From assembly GCA_001179805.1 (NCBI GenBank), contig CWGI01000001.1:124001-188000 (forward strand): DNA of 64,000 bases, given 5' to 3'. Of this stretch, positions 54,351 to 64,000 are shown in pieces. Positions within the stretch are counted from its first letter, which is position 1; every line of letters begins with the position of its first letter. This DNA comes from Candidatus Hepatoplasma crinochetorum. GTDB taxonomy: Bacteria; Bacillota_I; Bacilli_A; Mycoplasmatales; Hepatoplasmataceae. Below the pieces are notes generated by a model, which was not told the origin of the DNA, did not search any database, and worked only from the letters and a program-made list of their open reading frames with translations. The translations under genes and the position numbers were made by a program.

Positions 54351-55223
54351 ATGAGTCTAAAAACATTAACTTTTTTCTATTCGATATATAATCCTAGTAT
54401 AATCGAGTTAAATTATATTAGTAAATTTATTATGTATATCAAAGATAATTCCTTACTTGAAAAAGAAATTGATGTTTTAATTTTTGATGATACTATAGAT
54501 AATAAATTTAAGGATTATTTTAAAAATTTAAACGTAAATGTATTGAATGTAAAAAAAAATGTAAAAAAAAATGGTGCTATTTTTTATTCTTTAAATCATA
54601 TTAAAAGTAAATATATTAAAATAGTTGATCCAGATGATTATTTAGTATTTAATATTTTAGAAAAATTAGTAATTAAGTTAAAACAATTAGATAATTATGA
54701 TTATATCATTCATCCATTTTATAAATTAAAAAATGATAAATTAAAATACAGAAAATATAAAAATTTAAGATATTACAATTTTAATACAATTTATTCAGTT
54801 CAAAAAATTAAAAAACACCATCATTTAATAAAAGAAAATATGCTTTATTCACAAGATCAATATTTAGGAATGATTATTGATCTTGATAGTAAACATAAAA
54901 AAATTAATATTCCCTTTTATATTTATAATCGAAATTCTTATACTTCAATTTGAAATCAAGTACGAAAAAGTGAAAATTATAAACATAAAAATATCGATAA
55001 AATTTTAAGTGATGTTAGTAAAAGTATTAATTTTTATCAAAAATATCAAAACAGATTATCAAAATCAGCAAAGCCAAGATTTATAAGTTTATTCTTTTTT
55101 CATGAAAAATTTAAAAATAAGTGGCAGGTTTATATTTATCTAAAAGATAAATTAAAAATCGCAAAATTTAGAAATAAACTTTGATTAATATATGCTTGCT
55201 TTCTCAAAACAAGATGAATATAA
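54351..55223 (+). CDS. Glycosyltransferase, GT-A (GT2-like), copy 3
   Basis: 290 residues. N-terminal TLTFFYSIYNPSIIELNYIS and acidic motif YIKIVDPDDYLVFNILEKL (~88-106), then a DQYLGMIIDLDS segment. Same layout as the two copies near 47-49 kb, without detectable TM bundle. Starts 1 base after ugd, so ugd and this gene are cotranscribed and it may use UDP-glucuronate. Its stop lies inside a strong terminator stem, so it is the last gene of the unit. Confidence 0.7.
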
Positions 55224-55251
55224 AAGCACCTTGAAAAGGTGCTTTTATATT
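55217..55251. terminator. Bidirectional terminator between the glycan unit and the next minus gene
   Basis: 16-bp perfect stem (left arm 55217-55232, right 55236-55251, core AAAGCACCTT-GAA-AAGGTGCTTT). T-rich flanks follow on both strands. The plus-strand copy ends the ugd-GT run and overlaps its stop; on the minus strand it lies just after the stop of 55257-55817. Confidence 0.85.
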
Positions 55252-55256
55252 CATTA

Positions 55257-55817
55257 TTATCATTTTTTCTTATTGGCTTTTTTTGTTGCTTTTGCTAATT
55301 TTTTCTGTGCTTTTAATTGTTTTTTAGCTTGCTTTTCTTTTTCTTTTTGTGCTGTTCGTTCTTTTTTATTTTGTTTATATATTTTTTTAATTTCTTTTTT
55401 AGAATATTGATGATTTGTATCTTTAATAATATTATTAACAACAAATAAACGATGTTTTTGATAATTATTTTCAGAAATTATTGCTGAGAATTTATATATC
55501 TTATAAGAAGAATAAGTAATTATAATAACATAAAATATCGCTTCAATAAATACTCAAAGACTTTGTAAGAAAACAATAAATCCATCTAATCCATCATCGG
55601 CCGAAAAGGTATCTTGAATTGCCTGTACAGCATAAACAATTGCTAATATTCCTAGTGCAATTCCCATTATCAAAAATCAAATTCAAAAAATCAGAATTGG
55701 CCATAATCTCTTATTACTATTTTTTCACTTTAATTGCTGCTCTTCTTTTGCAGTCATTTTCGGTTCTACATTATTAATTTCTTCGGAATTAAATTTTGTT
55801 TCAGTATTATTATCCAT
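55257..55817 (-). CDS. Two-TM protein with Lys/Ala-rich C-terminal helix, unknown
   Basis: 186 residues. N-terminal acidic stretch, then two TM helices (ILIFWIWFLIMGIALGILAIVYAV and a second around IVFLQSLWVFIEAIFYVIIITYS), and a ~70-residue basic tail (KQLKAQKKLAKATKKANKKKW) likely to be a charged helix, ending in a TGA Trp. No family recognised. Transcribed alone; its stop abuts the terminator at 55217-55251 and gpmI starts upstream on the same strand. Confidence 0.65.
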
Positions 55818-55855
55818 AATAAATTATTTTTAATTTAGTATTACAAATTAAATTT

Positions 55856-57406
55856 TTAATCTTCAATTAAAACTTCTCCTGTCATTTCTTTTGGAATTTT
55901 TATTTCCAAAAGATGAAGCATAGTTGGAGCTAAATCAGCTAACTTTGCTTTAATATTATTTTTATCTTTAAATTTAGCTTTGAATTTTACATCTTTACTA
56001 GTAATCAAAGTAAGAACTGGATTTAAAGAATGAGCGGTCATCGGTTTTCCTTCTTTTGTAAGCATTACATCAGAATTACCATGATCAGCAGTAATAATCA
56101 TTATTCCATTCATTTTCAAAACAATATGATCATATAATTTTTTAAGCATTTTATCAGCTGTTTCACAGGCTTTAATTGCTGCTGGAATTGAGCCGGTATG
56201 TCCTACCATATCTGTCTGTGCATAATTTATGATAAAAACATCAACATCTTCTGAATTAGCAATAATTTTATCAGTTAATTCATAAGCAGACATTTCGGGT
56301 TTTAAATCATAAGTTGCAACTTTAGGCGAGTTTACTAAAACTCTTATTTCATGTTTTTTTGGTATCTCTTGTTGGCCGTCCAAAAAGAAAGTAACATGAG
56401 GATATTTTTCTGTTTCCGCCGCTCTCATCTGCACCAATTTATGATTTTCTAAGATTTCCCCCAAAAGATGTTTCATGTGATGTGCCGGATAAAGAACGTG
56501 ACTTTTTATTCCTGCATATTCACGCATCGTAGCGTAAAATATATTATTTCTGCGATCACTTACTTTATAATCATAATTTGTGACTTTTTCATTTGATCCA
56601 ACTAACATGTGTGACATTTCTCGTGCTCGATCGGAACGAAAATTTGCAAATAAAATAGTATCATTGTCTTTTATTTTTGCATCAAAATTTGAATTATAAG
56701 CAGGAATTAAAAATTCATCAGTAATTTTTTGTTTATATTGATCATTAATATAATCAAAAATATTATTGAAACTTTTCCCTTTACGATTACTAATTACATC
56801 ATAAGCAAGTTTAATTCTTTCTCAACGTTTATCGCGATCCATCGCATAATAACGCCCTGATATTGAAGCAACTTTAATATTTGCATCATATATTTTTTTA
56901 ATTGATTCTTTTGAAGATGTAGGGGAAACATCTCTTCCATCTGTAAAAGCATGTACGTAAACATTTACACCATTACTCTCAACAATTTTTGCTAACGCAA
57001 TGATATGATCAATATGAGCATGAACTCCACCTTTTGAGCAAAGACCCATAATATGAAAATTGCTATTATTTTTTTTAGCATGATTAATAGCTTTTAAAAG
57101 AACTTTATTATCTTTTAAATTATCTTCTTCAACTTCTTTATTAATAAGTGCAAGAGATTGATAAACAACTCTTCCGGCCCCAATATTCATATGTCCAACT
57201 TCAGAATTACCCATCTGTCCATCAGGAAGACCGACAAATTTTCCTCCCGTATTCATTAAAATGTTAGGAAATTCTTTTGTTCATTTTGTGATATTTGGTG
57301 ATTTAGCAAGTTTTACAGCGTTTCCTTTTCCTGCAGGAGCTTGCCCATACCCATCTAAAATAACTAATGCTACTGGTTTTTTTTTGTCTTTTGTATTCAT
57401 ATTCAT
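55856..57406 (-). CDS. gpmI: 2,3-bisphosphoglycerate-independent phosphoglycerate mutase
   Basis: Converts 3-phosphoglycerate to 2-phosphoglycerate in glycolysis using two Mn ions. 516 residues. [18 protein letters not shown] with the metal Asp, [20 protein letters not shown] with the phosphoserine (S68), [46 protein letters not shown] and [12 protein letters not shown] supply the metal ligands. Start ATG 57406 has AAGG 8 nt upstream. Downstream gene of the cyclase-like protein by 17 bp; Trp include TGA. Confidence 0.96.
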
Positions 57407-57423
57407 TTTATATGCCTTATTAT

Positions 57424-58113
57424 TTAATTTTTAATCTTCCAATCTGAAAAGATACAATTTAATTCAAAAACTTTTTCATTTAAATTTTCAATATCAATTT
57501 TTACTGGATAAGAACATGGTGATCTAGGAATTTTTTCCAATCAACTTGAATTATTTTTTTCATAAAGTTCATTTAAATATATTAGATTGGATTTTGTTGT
57601 TTTTTCAAAAATATCTCTAGCTCGATAAATTGTTCCATTTACAAGCGCAATCGCTTTTTTTCTTTTATTAATTTCAATTATCGATAATAAATCAATTCCT
57701 GTTGATAAGATAATCTTATAATTAATTTTAAAAGAAAAATTACTTAAAAAACTATTTATTTCAATTGCTGCTGTAAGCAAATTACCTTCCTCAAAATTAT
57801 TATTTTTATAATGATTAATAAATCCATAGATTTCTGTTCCGAAGAAATTAAAATTATCAATTTGATAATAATTTAAAATCTTTAAAATACTTTCAGTATA
57901 AAGATTAATAAATTTTAATTTATCTTTTTCTTTTAATTTTTGCATTAAATTTTGATAATTTTCGATATTTATGTAAATTGTTGTCACTTTTATTTTATGA
58001 TGACTACCACCAGAAAAAATCTTAATATCAGGAAAATTATTATTAATATTTAAATCAATATTATCAACTGTTCTAATCTTTTTTTGAATTTTTAAACGTA
58101 AAGAATGAACCAC
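57424..58113 (-). CDS. Degenerate class III nucleotidyl-cyclase-like protein
   Basis: 229 residues resembling the catalytic homology domain of class III adenylate/guanylate cyclases. [20 protein letters not shown] occupies the place of the first metal motif (FxDI) with Asn for Asp, and [16 protein letters not shown] takes the place of the second (GD) with Gly-Thr, so canonical metal binding is lost. A strand-rich region [16 protein letters not shown] follows. It may be a nucleotide-binding regulator; the match is structural-pattern only and weak. GTG start at 58113 (nominal). Cotranscribed with gpmI. Confidence 0.4.
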
Positions 58114-58161
58114 AATTTTAAATTTGTTTCCTTATAATTTTTAAAGACACAAAAAAATTAT

Positions 58162-58189
58162 AAACTTTATTATCATTTTAATAAAGTTT
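58162..58189 (-). terminator. Intrinsic terminator after gene 58212-58784
   Basis: Stem AAACTTTATT (58162-58171) with AATAAAGTTT (58180-58189), 8-nt loop, followed on the minus strand by TATAATTTTTTT. It lies 22 bp downstream of the TAA of the membrane protein gene. Confidence 0.75.
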
Positions 58190-58211
58190 GCTTGTTTAAA
58201 TTAAATATTAT

Positions 58212-58784
58212 TTACTCTAAAGATTCATTTGAAATCGTAACTGAATTTATAAGTAAAAGATAAATCCCACTAAGAGCTAGAGTAATAAATGAAATTACCA
58301 ACATTACAATATCATCAGCAGTATATTTTTCCACAATTTCAATTCCTGGAATTGAATTTATAATTGCTCATGCTGGATCATTTTGATATAAATTAGCATA
58401 ATATAAAAAATTTTCTGCATATAAAAAATAGAGCGTAACAAAAAAAACAATTACAACAGCAATTGCAATCCCATAATAAATATTTTGAAAACGCTTCATT
58501 TTGAAACTAAAGATTAAAAATAAAATAGTAATTGCAAAAGCAAAAGAAAATATAAACATAAAGATAATTGGTGTAAAACTCTCTTCGCTCAATGTTTCAA
58601 GATCAACAAAAATTTCAATACTATTATTAAATTTTACGGTATCTGAAATTTTAATTGAAGAAACGGTAAAAAATGAAATCAAAGTAATAATTGCAAAAAT
58701 CAAAAAAACAAATTTAAAAATAAAAAATTTATCTTCAAATGTTAATTCTCTTTTTTGTTTTGTTCTCTTTTTTGTTTTAACCAT
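58212..58784 (-). CDS. Four-TM membrane protein, unknown
   Basis: 190 residues with helices IFKFVFLIFAIITLISFFTV, IIFMFIFSFAFAITILFLIF, YYGIAIAVVIVFFVTLYFLY and VMLVISFITLALSGIYLLLI, plus a basic N-terminus VKTKKRTKQKRELTF. No family recognised. ATG 58784 is chosen over an upstream TTG: TATAAT sits 6 nt before it, suggesting a leaderless transcript, and no Shine-Dalgarno is visible. Starts 15 bp after the engB stop, so it may be cotranscribed with it. Terminator follows. Confidence 0.65.
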
Positions 58785-58799
58785 AATAAAATTATACAA

Positions 58800-59393
58800 T
58801 TAAAAATAATCTAAAAATAACTTTTTGATTTCATTTAAATTGGTTTTTTTTTCTGCAGAATATAAGATTACTTTATCTGTATTTAATACTTCTTGTACAT
58901 TTTTTAAAAAAGCTATTTTTTCTTTCTGCGTTACCTTATCTAATTTTGTTCCAATAATTTTAAAATCGAGATGATTTGTTTTAAAATAATCGATCATTAA
59001 TAAATCATCTTTTGTAATTTTTCTTCTAATGTCTAGTAGCAAAATTGCTAATTTTAAATTTTTTCGTTCACTAAAATATTTCTCTAATAAATTAGCAAAT
59101 AATTTTAATTGTTGTTTACTAACATTTGCATAACCATATCCAGGAATATCAACCAATCTAAATTTTTGATCGACACTAAAAAATGAAAGCGCTCTTGTTT
59201 TTCCTGGTTTATTAGATTTTTTTGCTAATTTTCTATTATTTCCTATCGTATTTATAAAAGTAGACTTACCGACATTTGATCTGCCGACGATTACAATTTC
59301 TTTTAAATCATCTTTTGGTAATTTATCAAGTTCACTTGTTGTAAACAAATATTTTACATTTTTTAAATAATTATTATCTGATTGATCATTCAA
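58800..59393 (-). CDS. engB: Ribosome-assembly GTPase EngB/YsxC
   Basis: Essential large-subunit assembly GTPase, 197 residues. G1 VGRSNVGKSTFINTIG, G3 RLVDIPGYGYANVSK, G4-like IIGTKLDKVTQKEK and G5 YSAEKKTN are visible. Start taken as TTG 59393 because a G-rich GGGGTGAG precedes it by 7 nt and the only ATG nearby is out of frame. It overlaps the end of the ABC permease gene by 20 bp, so it is translated from that mRNA. Confidence 0.92.
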   Translation of the reverse strand: MNDQSDNNYLKNVKYLFTTSELDKLPKDDLKEIVIVGRSNVGKSTFINTIGNNRKLAKKSNKPGKTRALSFFSVDQKFRLVDIPGYGYANVSKQQLKLFANLLEKYFSERKNLKLAILLLDIRRKITKDDLLMIDYFKTNHLDFKIIGTKLDKVTQKEKIAFLKNVQEVLNTDKVILYSAEKKTNLNEIKKLFLDYF

Positions 59394-60546
59394 ATCTTCT
59401 CACCCCGATTCCAAGAAATATAACAACCATTATAAGTGGGGTAAATGAATAAATAATCGATGTTTTATTAGTTATGTCAAATAAAACAAAAGGGTCAATA
59501 AAAAATTTAAGTCATCTTTCAACCGGTTCTGTAAATAATGTTTTAAGAAAATTTGATAAAGGTTCTACATTTTTAAAAACAGTAATTAATGAAGTTTCAT
59601 TCCCTAAAAAAGTTACTTCTGTATCTTTTAATTGATTAAAAAAATCACTTAAATAAGTTTGATCAGCGACATTTAATCTTGTTGCATTTGTAAAAGTTTG
59701 AGCATCAGTTATCAAATTATCTCAATCTCAATTTTGAACATTTCCGAGCGAATTAAAAATATGATCAGTAATAAATTGAGCTTGCTCTGGTTTAAGTCCT
59801 GAGTCTATCAATAAATCAGTTACAAAATTATAGGTTGCATCATTTGAAAGAGCGATTGTCATCGTTTGATTTGAATAGTAATTAGGAGCGATATATCTTA
59901 AATCTAATAAAAATTCTATTCCGGGGACATCTTCACTTTTTCCAAATACAAAAAAATTGGGAATTGAAGTATATGTTCCAAAAATAAATAACAAGAGATA
60001 GAAAAAAGATCAAAGATATAAAGTTGTACTTGATTTAGAAAGAGAAATTAAAAGAAAAGCTAATCCATAAGCTAAAATAATTCCTAAAAGAAGTGAATAA
60101 ATGTAAAGTCCTCATTTTACATCTTCTCAATAAATATCACCCGATAAAAAAGATAAGAATTTTTGATCAGATCAAAAGGTCCAATCTGTTGCTAAAAAAT
60201 CAATCCCACTTAAAGTAAAAGCAAAAACAAGAATAGTAATAATAAAAATAACAATTGAAGTAAATAAAAATGATATCAAAATATTAATTGAAAATACTCT
60301 TGTTTTACTCAAATTTGTAAGAGACATCGATTTTATCATTGATGTTTTTCTAATTTCTAAGATTGTACCTCCAAAAAGAAAAAAGGCAATCATAATAATT
60401 GTAATTGAAACAGTAGTTGCATAAATATAACTAATAGGAACGATTTGTCCTAATCCAAATAAAAATGCAATTGGAAAAATAATTGAAATATATGTAAAAG
60501 GTGATTTTAAATATTGTTTTAAAAGTGTTTTAAAATAATGTCACAT
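59374..60546 (-). CDS. ABC-2-type exporter permease, second of a pair
   Basis: 390 residues. Basic N-terminus WHYFKTLLKQYLKSPFTY then about six TM helices, with a ~150-residue extracellular loop (DVPGIEFLLDLRYIAPNYYSNQ to FTEPVERW), and a C-terminal FEWSIR. Closely related to the gene at 60600-62036: same start pattern, the SLTNLSKTRVFSINI loop and identical last residues. Together with the double ATPase they would form an exporter, perhaps for lipids or drugs; substrate unknown. TGA Trp throughout. Confidence 0.75.
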
Positions 60547-60585
60547 TATATTATTTTTATTTTACCTCTCTTTATTCATTATATT

Positions 60586-60603
60586 ATAAGATATAAATCT
60601 TAT
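60586..60603. repeat. ATAAGAT inverted repeat upstream of the second permease gene
   Basis: ATAAGAT (60586-60592) and ATCTTAT (60597-60603), 4-nt spacer, overlapping the stop of the first permease and 40 bp before the second. Shares the ATAAG core with palindromes at 10064, 29620 and 34565. Short, so it may be chance. Confidence 0.35.
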
Positions 60604-62036
60604 CTAATTGACCATTTAAAATAATGAATTCCTATCCATCCAAAGAAAATAATTAAAACTAATGGTAAAAACGAATTAAGCATTGAATCTAAATTACCTC
60701 AATTTCATGGTTCTGTTGCTTCAAATACTCTTTTTAATCCATCAAGATTTTCAAGTACAAGTCTTATATATAAACTAATATTTTCTGAAGTATCAGCACT
60801 AATCTCTCCCAATCCTGTAATTATAATTGAAATTTCACGTGCACCTTGATCTCCTATTATTTGATAGTTAAGATCAAAAATTGAAATAATAATCTCTCCA
60901 TTTAATTCTCCTTCAGGAATTAAACTACCAAATCCTGGAATTAAAATTATATCTGCTTCAATTTGATTAATTTGAAAAGTATTTAAATCCGGATTTAAAA
61001 TAAACATTAAAAGAGAATTATCAAATTCGCCCGATAATGTTGCACTTGAAATTGCAGCAGACGCCGCTGTTGCTATTGCATCTCCAAATTCCAAATCAAT
61101 AACCGTAATTACCAGTGGTTCAATGTTAAGATTTTCAAATTGCCCATGTGCACTTAAAATAATAAATAAATCTGATTCAAATCCAAGATTTGAAATATCT
61201 TGATTTGTAATTTGACTAAAATCTCCATTTAAAGTTAATGCATAATCACCTAATTTTGCAATATCATCTTTTATAAGTGGAACATTAAGATATTTTGTTA
61301 ATGTTTGAACAAAATCAGATTCTAAAAATTTAGCAAGATAAGAATTATTAGAAGCAAGTGCAGATGACATTAATTGATTTGTATAATAATGAGGAATAAA
61401 TTTATAAACATCTTGCACCGGTGAATTTAAAAACATCCCCAATACAACAGGAAGAATAATTCCTCCCAAAATTAAAATCAAAAGAAAATATAAAATAGAA
61501 ATTATATAAAGAGCATTAGTTGTTTTTGTAAATGAAATTATCACAAACGTAATTGAATATGATAAACAAACAGTAAGAATCACGGCATAAATAAATGTAA
61601 ATCAATAAATCTGATCTCAATTAATATCAAAATTTAAAAGAACAAGAGGATTAGGATAGGTATTTAAAAAATTTGAAAAATCAACTACAAGATAACCTGC
61701 TTCATATATTCCATAAGAAAAAGACATAATTAAAATTGTTGTCAAAATTGAAAAAGTTGTTGCAACAATTATATTAATAGAAAAAATTACTGACTTTGAT
61801 AATCTCGTAAGCGACATTGATTTTATAAGTGATGTTCTTCTTACCTCTTGAATCGATCCCCCAAATAAAAAAAGAATTGTAATTGTAATTCCAACCGTAA
61901 TCGCAGAAGGAATTATAATTGCGGCTGGAATTAATTTTCCTAATCCTAAAATTAAAATAAAAGGAAAAAAGAGTGCCGCATAAGTATAAGGCGATTTAAA
62001 ATATTGTTTAAATAAGATTTTTGTATAATAATACAT
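60600..62036 (-). CDS. ABC-2-type exporter permease, first of a pair
   Basis: 478 residues. Starts YYYTKILFKQYFKSPYTY, then TM helices and a large extracellular loop of ~200 residues between helix 5 and the last helix (NLGFESDLFIILSAHGQ, LGEISADTSENISLYIRL), ending HYFKWSIR. The loop has repeated FGDAIATAASAAISSA-type Ala/Ser patches. Paralogue of the next gene. Starts 25 bp after the ATPase stop. Trp are TGA. Confidence 0.75.
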
Positions 62037-62060
62037 TTCTTTCTCTCTTTTTACCTATCT

Positions 62061-64000
62061 TTATAATTTTATTTTCTCTTTGTCAATTTTATCAGAGATA
62101 TTATAATTATTTTCTACAGTATCTGATTTTAAATTTAATTTATCTAAATTAATAAATTTATTATTAACATCTTTATAAATATCAATAAAAACTTTTCTTA
62201 CATTTGCAAGTGTCATTTTTTTAACATTGTGAATTTGTGAAACTTTTCCATCTTTTAAAATCACAAGTTTATCGACCAAACGATAAACTTCACTTGGATT
62301 ATGACTAATTAAAACAAGATTAGCATTTGTTTGATCTAAATAATATTTAATATATTGATTAATTTCTTGAATTGATTCTACATCAAGACCAGTTGAAATT
62401 TCATCTAAAATTAATAGACTAGGTTGTTTTAAAAGTGCAATTATTACATTTAATCTTTGTCTTTCTCCTCCTGATAAAATATCACCATTTGATTTTAAAA
62501 TATGATCTAATTTAAATATATTTACTAATTTTCAAAGTTCTTCTTCTGAAATTGCTCACATCGATGTGTTCAAAAATAAAAGTAAGATATCTTTTACTTT
62601 CAAATCAGATGGAAATTTTGATTCTTGAAATTGCATTCCAATTTCATGTTTAGCAATTGATTTTGTCGGAGCAAAATAATATTTTATTCTTCCGGTTGTG
62701 CTATTCAAAGTAGTTGCTAATATTTCTGTAAGTGTTGTTTTCCCGCTTCCATTTGGTCCCGTAATAGCTACTCTTTCTCCTTTATTAAAATTAAGCATAA
62801 CTCCGTCAACAGCAGGCTTTATTCCAAAATATTTTTTAACGTTAATGATTCTTATCTGTTCTTTTTGATAATTTCTATAAAGTTCATTATTAAAAATTTG
62901 TGAATATTGTTCAGGAATTTCTTTTAATAAATTATATTGATCATTTAAATAAATTTTATTTTCTTCTATTATTTGCTTATTTTCAGAAATTTCTTTTTCT
63001 ATTGTCGTAATATTTTCCTGATTTAAAATTATTCTCTTATCTTTTCTTGCTGCTTTTTTCTGTTTATTTAATTCAAGTTTACTATTTTTTTCTTTTTTTA
63101 ATAAATGAGTGTTTTTGGTTTTATTTTCATCAAATATTGCAATTAATTTCTGATATATATCAACAACTTTTTCTTGAATTGAATAAACCTTATCATCTAT
63201 TTTATTTAATTTTGAATTAACTTTTCATATTTTTCGATCAACTCTTCTAATTTTTTGGTCAATTAAATTTTTTGTTCGTCTTTTTTCTTTGTCTAATTCA
63301 ATTGTTTTTTCAATTAATGTATCTTTTTTTTCATTTAAAATACTTATTTTTGTTTTATATTTATAGATTTCAGATTTAATTTTAATAATTTTTGTATTTT
63401 TTTGATCAATATAAACTTTAAATTTTTCAACTTTATCATATTTTTTTTTGATATTTCCAGTTAATCGAAATATTGAATCATAAAATCTTCCCTTAACATA
63501 TTTTTTTTCTATATTAAATTTAAAATCAAAACTTATTTCTTCTTCATTTCTTTTAATAAAATCAAAAAAATTTGTTTCTGTTAATTTTGTAGAAGGCATT
63601 TCAAGCGAAATTTGTCCATTTTTTAATAAAAAAACCTTATCTGTAAGTGATTTTATTTCTTCAAGATTATGCGAAATTAAAATAACAGTTACATTATTTT
63701 CTTCAATATATCTTTTAAATAAATCAATAACTCTTTCATAAATATCAATATCAAGACCTGTTGATAATTCATCTAGAATTAATAATTTAGGTTTTTTTAT
63801 AAATGCAAGAAAGAGATTGATACGTTGTTTTTGTCCACCTGAAAGAGAAATCAAAGTTGAATTATAAAATTTATCTATTCCAAATTCTTTTATTAAAATT
63901 TTTAACTCTTGATTAGAATAACGAATTTTTTTACTAACCATTCTATTAAAAAAAGCAATAATTTCACTTACTTTATATCCTTCTGGATAATTTAATTTTT
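62061..64000 (-). CDS. Double ABC ATPase with central coiled coil (5' end outside window)
   Basis: Single open frame from beyond 64000 to TAA 62061. The first ABC domain shows signature SLSGGQKQR, Walker B LLILDELSTGLD and H-loop LISHNLEE; its Walker A is outside the window. About 200 residues of Lys/Glu-rich coiled coil link it to the second domain with Walker A ITGPNGSGKTTLTE, LSGGERQRLN and LLILDEISTGLD. A Lys/Asn-rich tail follows. Two ATPase domains in one chain would pair with the two permeases downstream to make one exporter. Substrate unknown. Confidence 0.88.

Overview
The window is a 64 kb chromosomal stretch of a very AT-rich mollicute (Mycoplasma-like) that reads UGA as tryptophan. 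The codon call is directly visible: S14 ends KKSSW and S8 ends MAYIW through in-frame TGA, and nearly every long gene (res, mod, thrS, pgk, gapA, pstCA, pstS, ABC genes) is open only when TGA is sense. TGG is still used occasionally. All coordinates below are for genes reconstructed across these TGA codons. I cannot name the species from the sequence alone.

Layout. 1-10 kb: acetate/pyruvate energy genes (pdhC partial, pta, ackA), a divergent thiamine pyrophosphokinase, NADH oxidase, a GmrSD-like (DUF262/DUF1524) protein behind lepA, and a GIY-YIG protein. 10-18 kb: a phosphate ABC system (pstB with a long coiled-coil extension, a fused pstC-pstA, two tandem pstS paralogues) with the nanoRNase nrnA between the two pstS copies. 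18-23.4 kb: fmt, a shortened thrS, and glycolysis (tpiA, pgk, gapA). 23.5-34.9 kb is accessory: a small orphan protein, a His-rich metal exporter, an MBL hydrolase, a complete type III restriction-modification pair, a tandem family of one-TM proteins with a decayed third copy, tRNA-Leu, a MIP channel, a MazF/PemK-like gene preceded by a structured RNA, and an inserted-looking block with a two-gene operon and its own structured RNA. 35-44.8 kb: the S10-spc ribosomal protein operon from rpsJ to rplO, closed by a terminator straight after rplO. 45-55 kb: glycan genes on the + strand (galE, glf, three short GT-A-like glycosyltransferases, a UDP-sugar dehydrogenase), split by two minus-strand membrane/exported proteins. 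55-64 kb: gpmI, a degenerate cyclase-like protein, engB, and an ABC exporter made of one double-ATPase polypeptide and two related permeases.

How it fits together: sugar is oxidised through gapA-pgk-gpmI-tpiA, pyruvate is converted through pyruvate dehydrogenase, Pta and AckA to acetate plus ATP, and Nox re-oxidises NADH. GalE and Glf would make UDP-galactofuranose and the Ugd-type enzyme UDP-glucuronate, feeding a surface glycan. Defence functions are scattered (type III R-M, GmrSD-like, GIY-YIG, MazF-like).

The most unusual block is 33.1-34.65 kb. A toxin-like gene has a structured leader RNA instead of a protein antitoxin. Beside it sits a unit of about 900 bp flanked by 38-bp direct repeats copied from the end of that toxin-like gene, and this unit carries a four-hairpin RNA, two tightly coupled unknown genes and an upstream palindrome.
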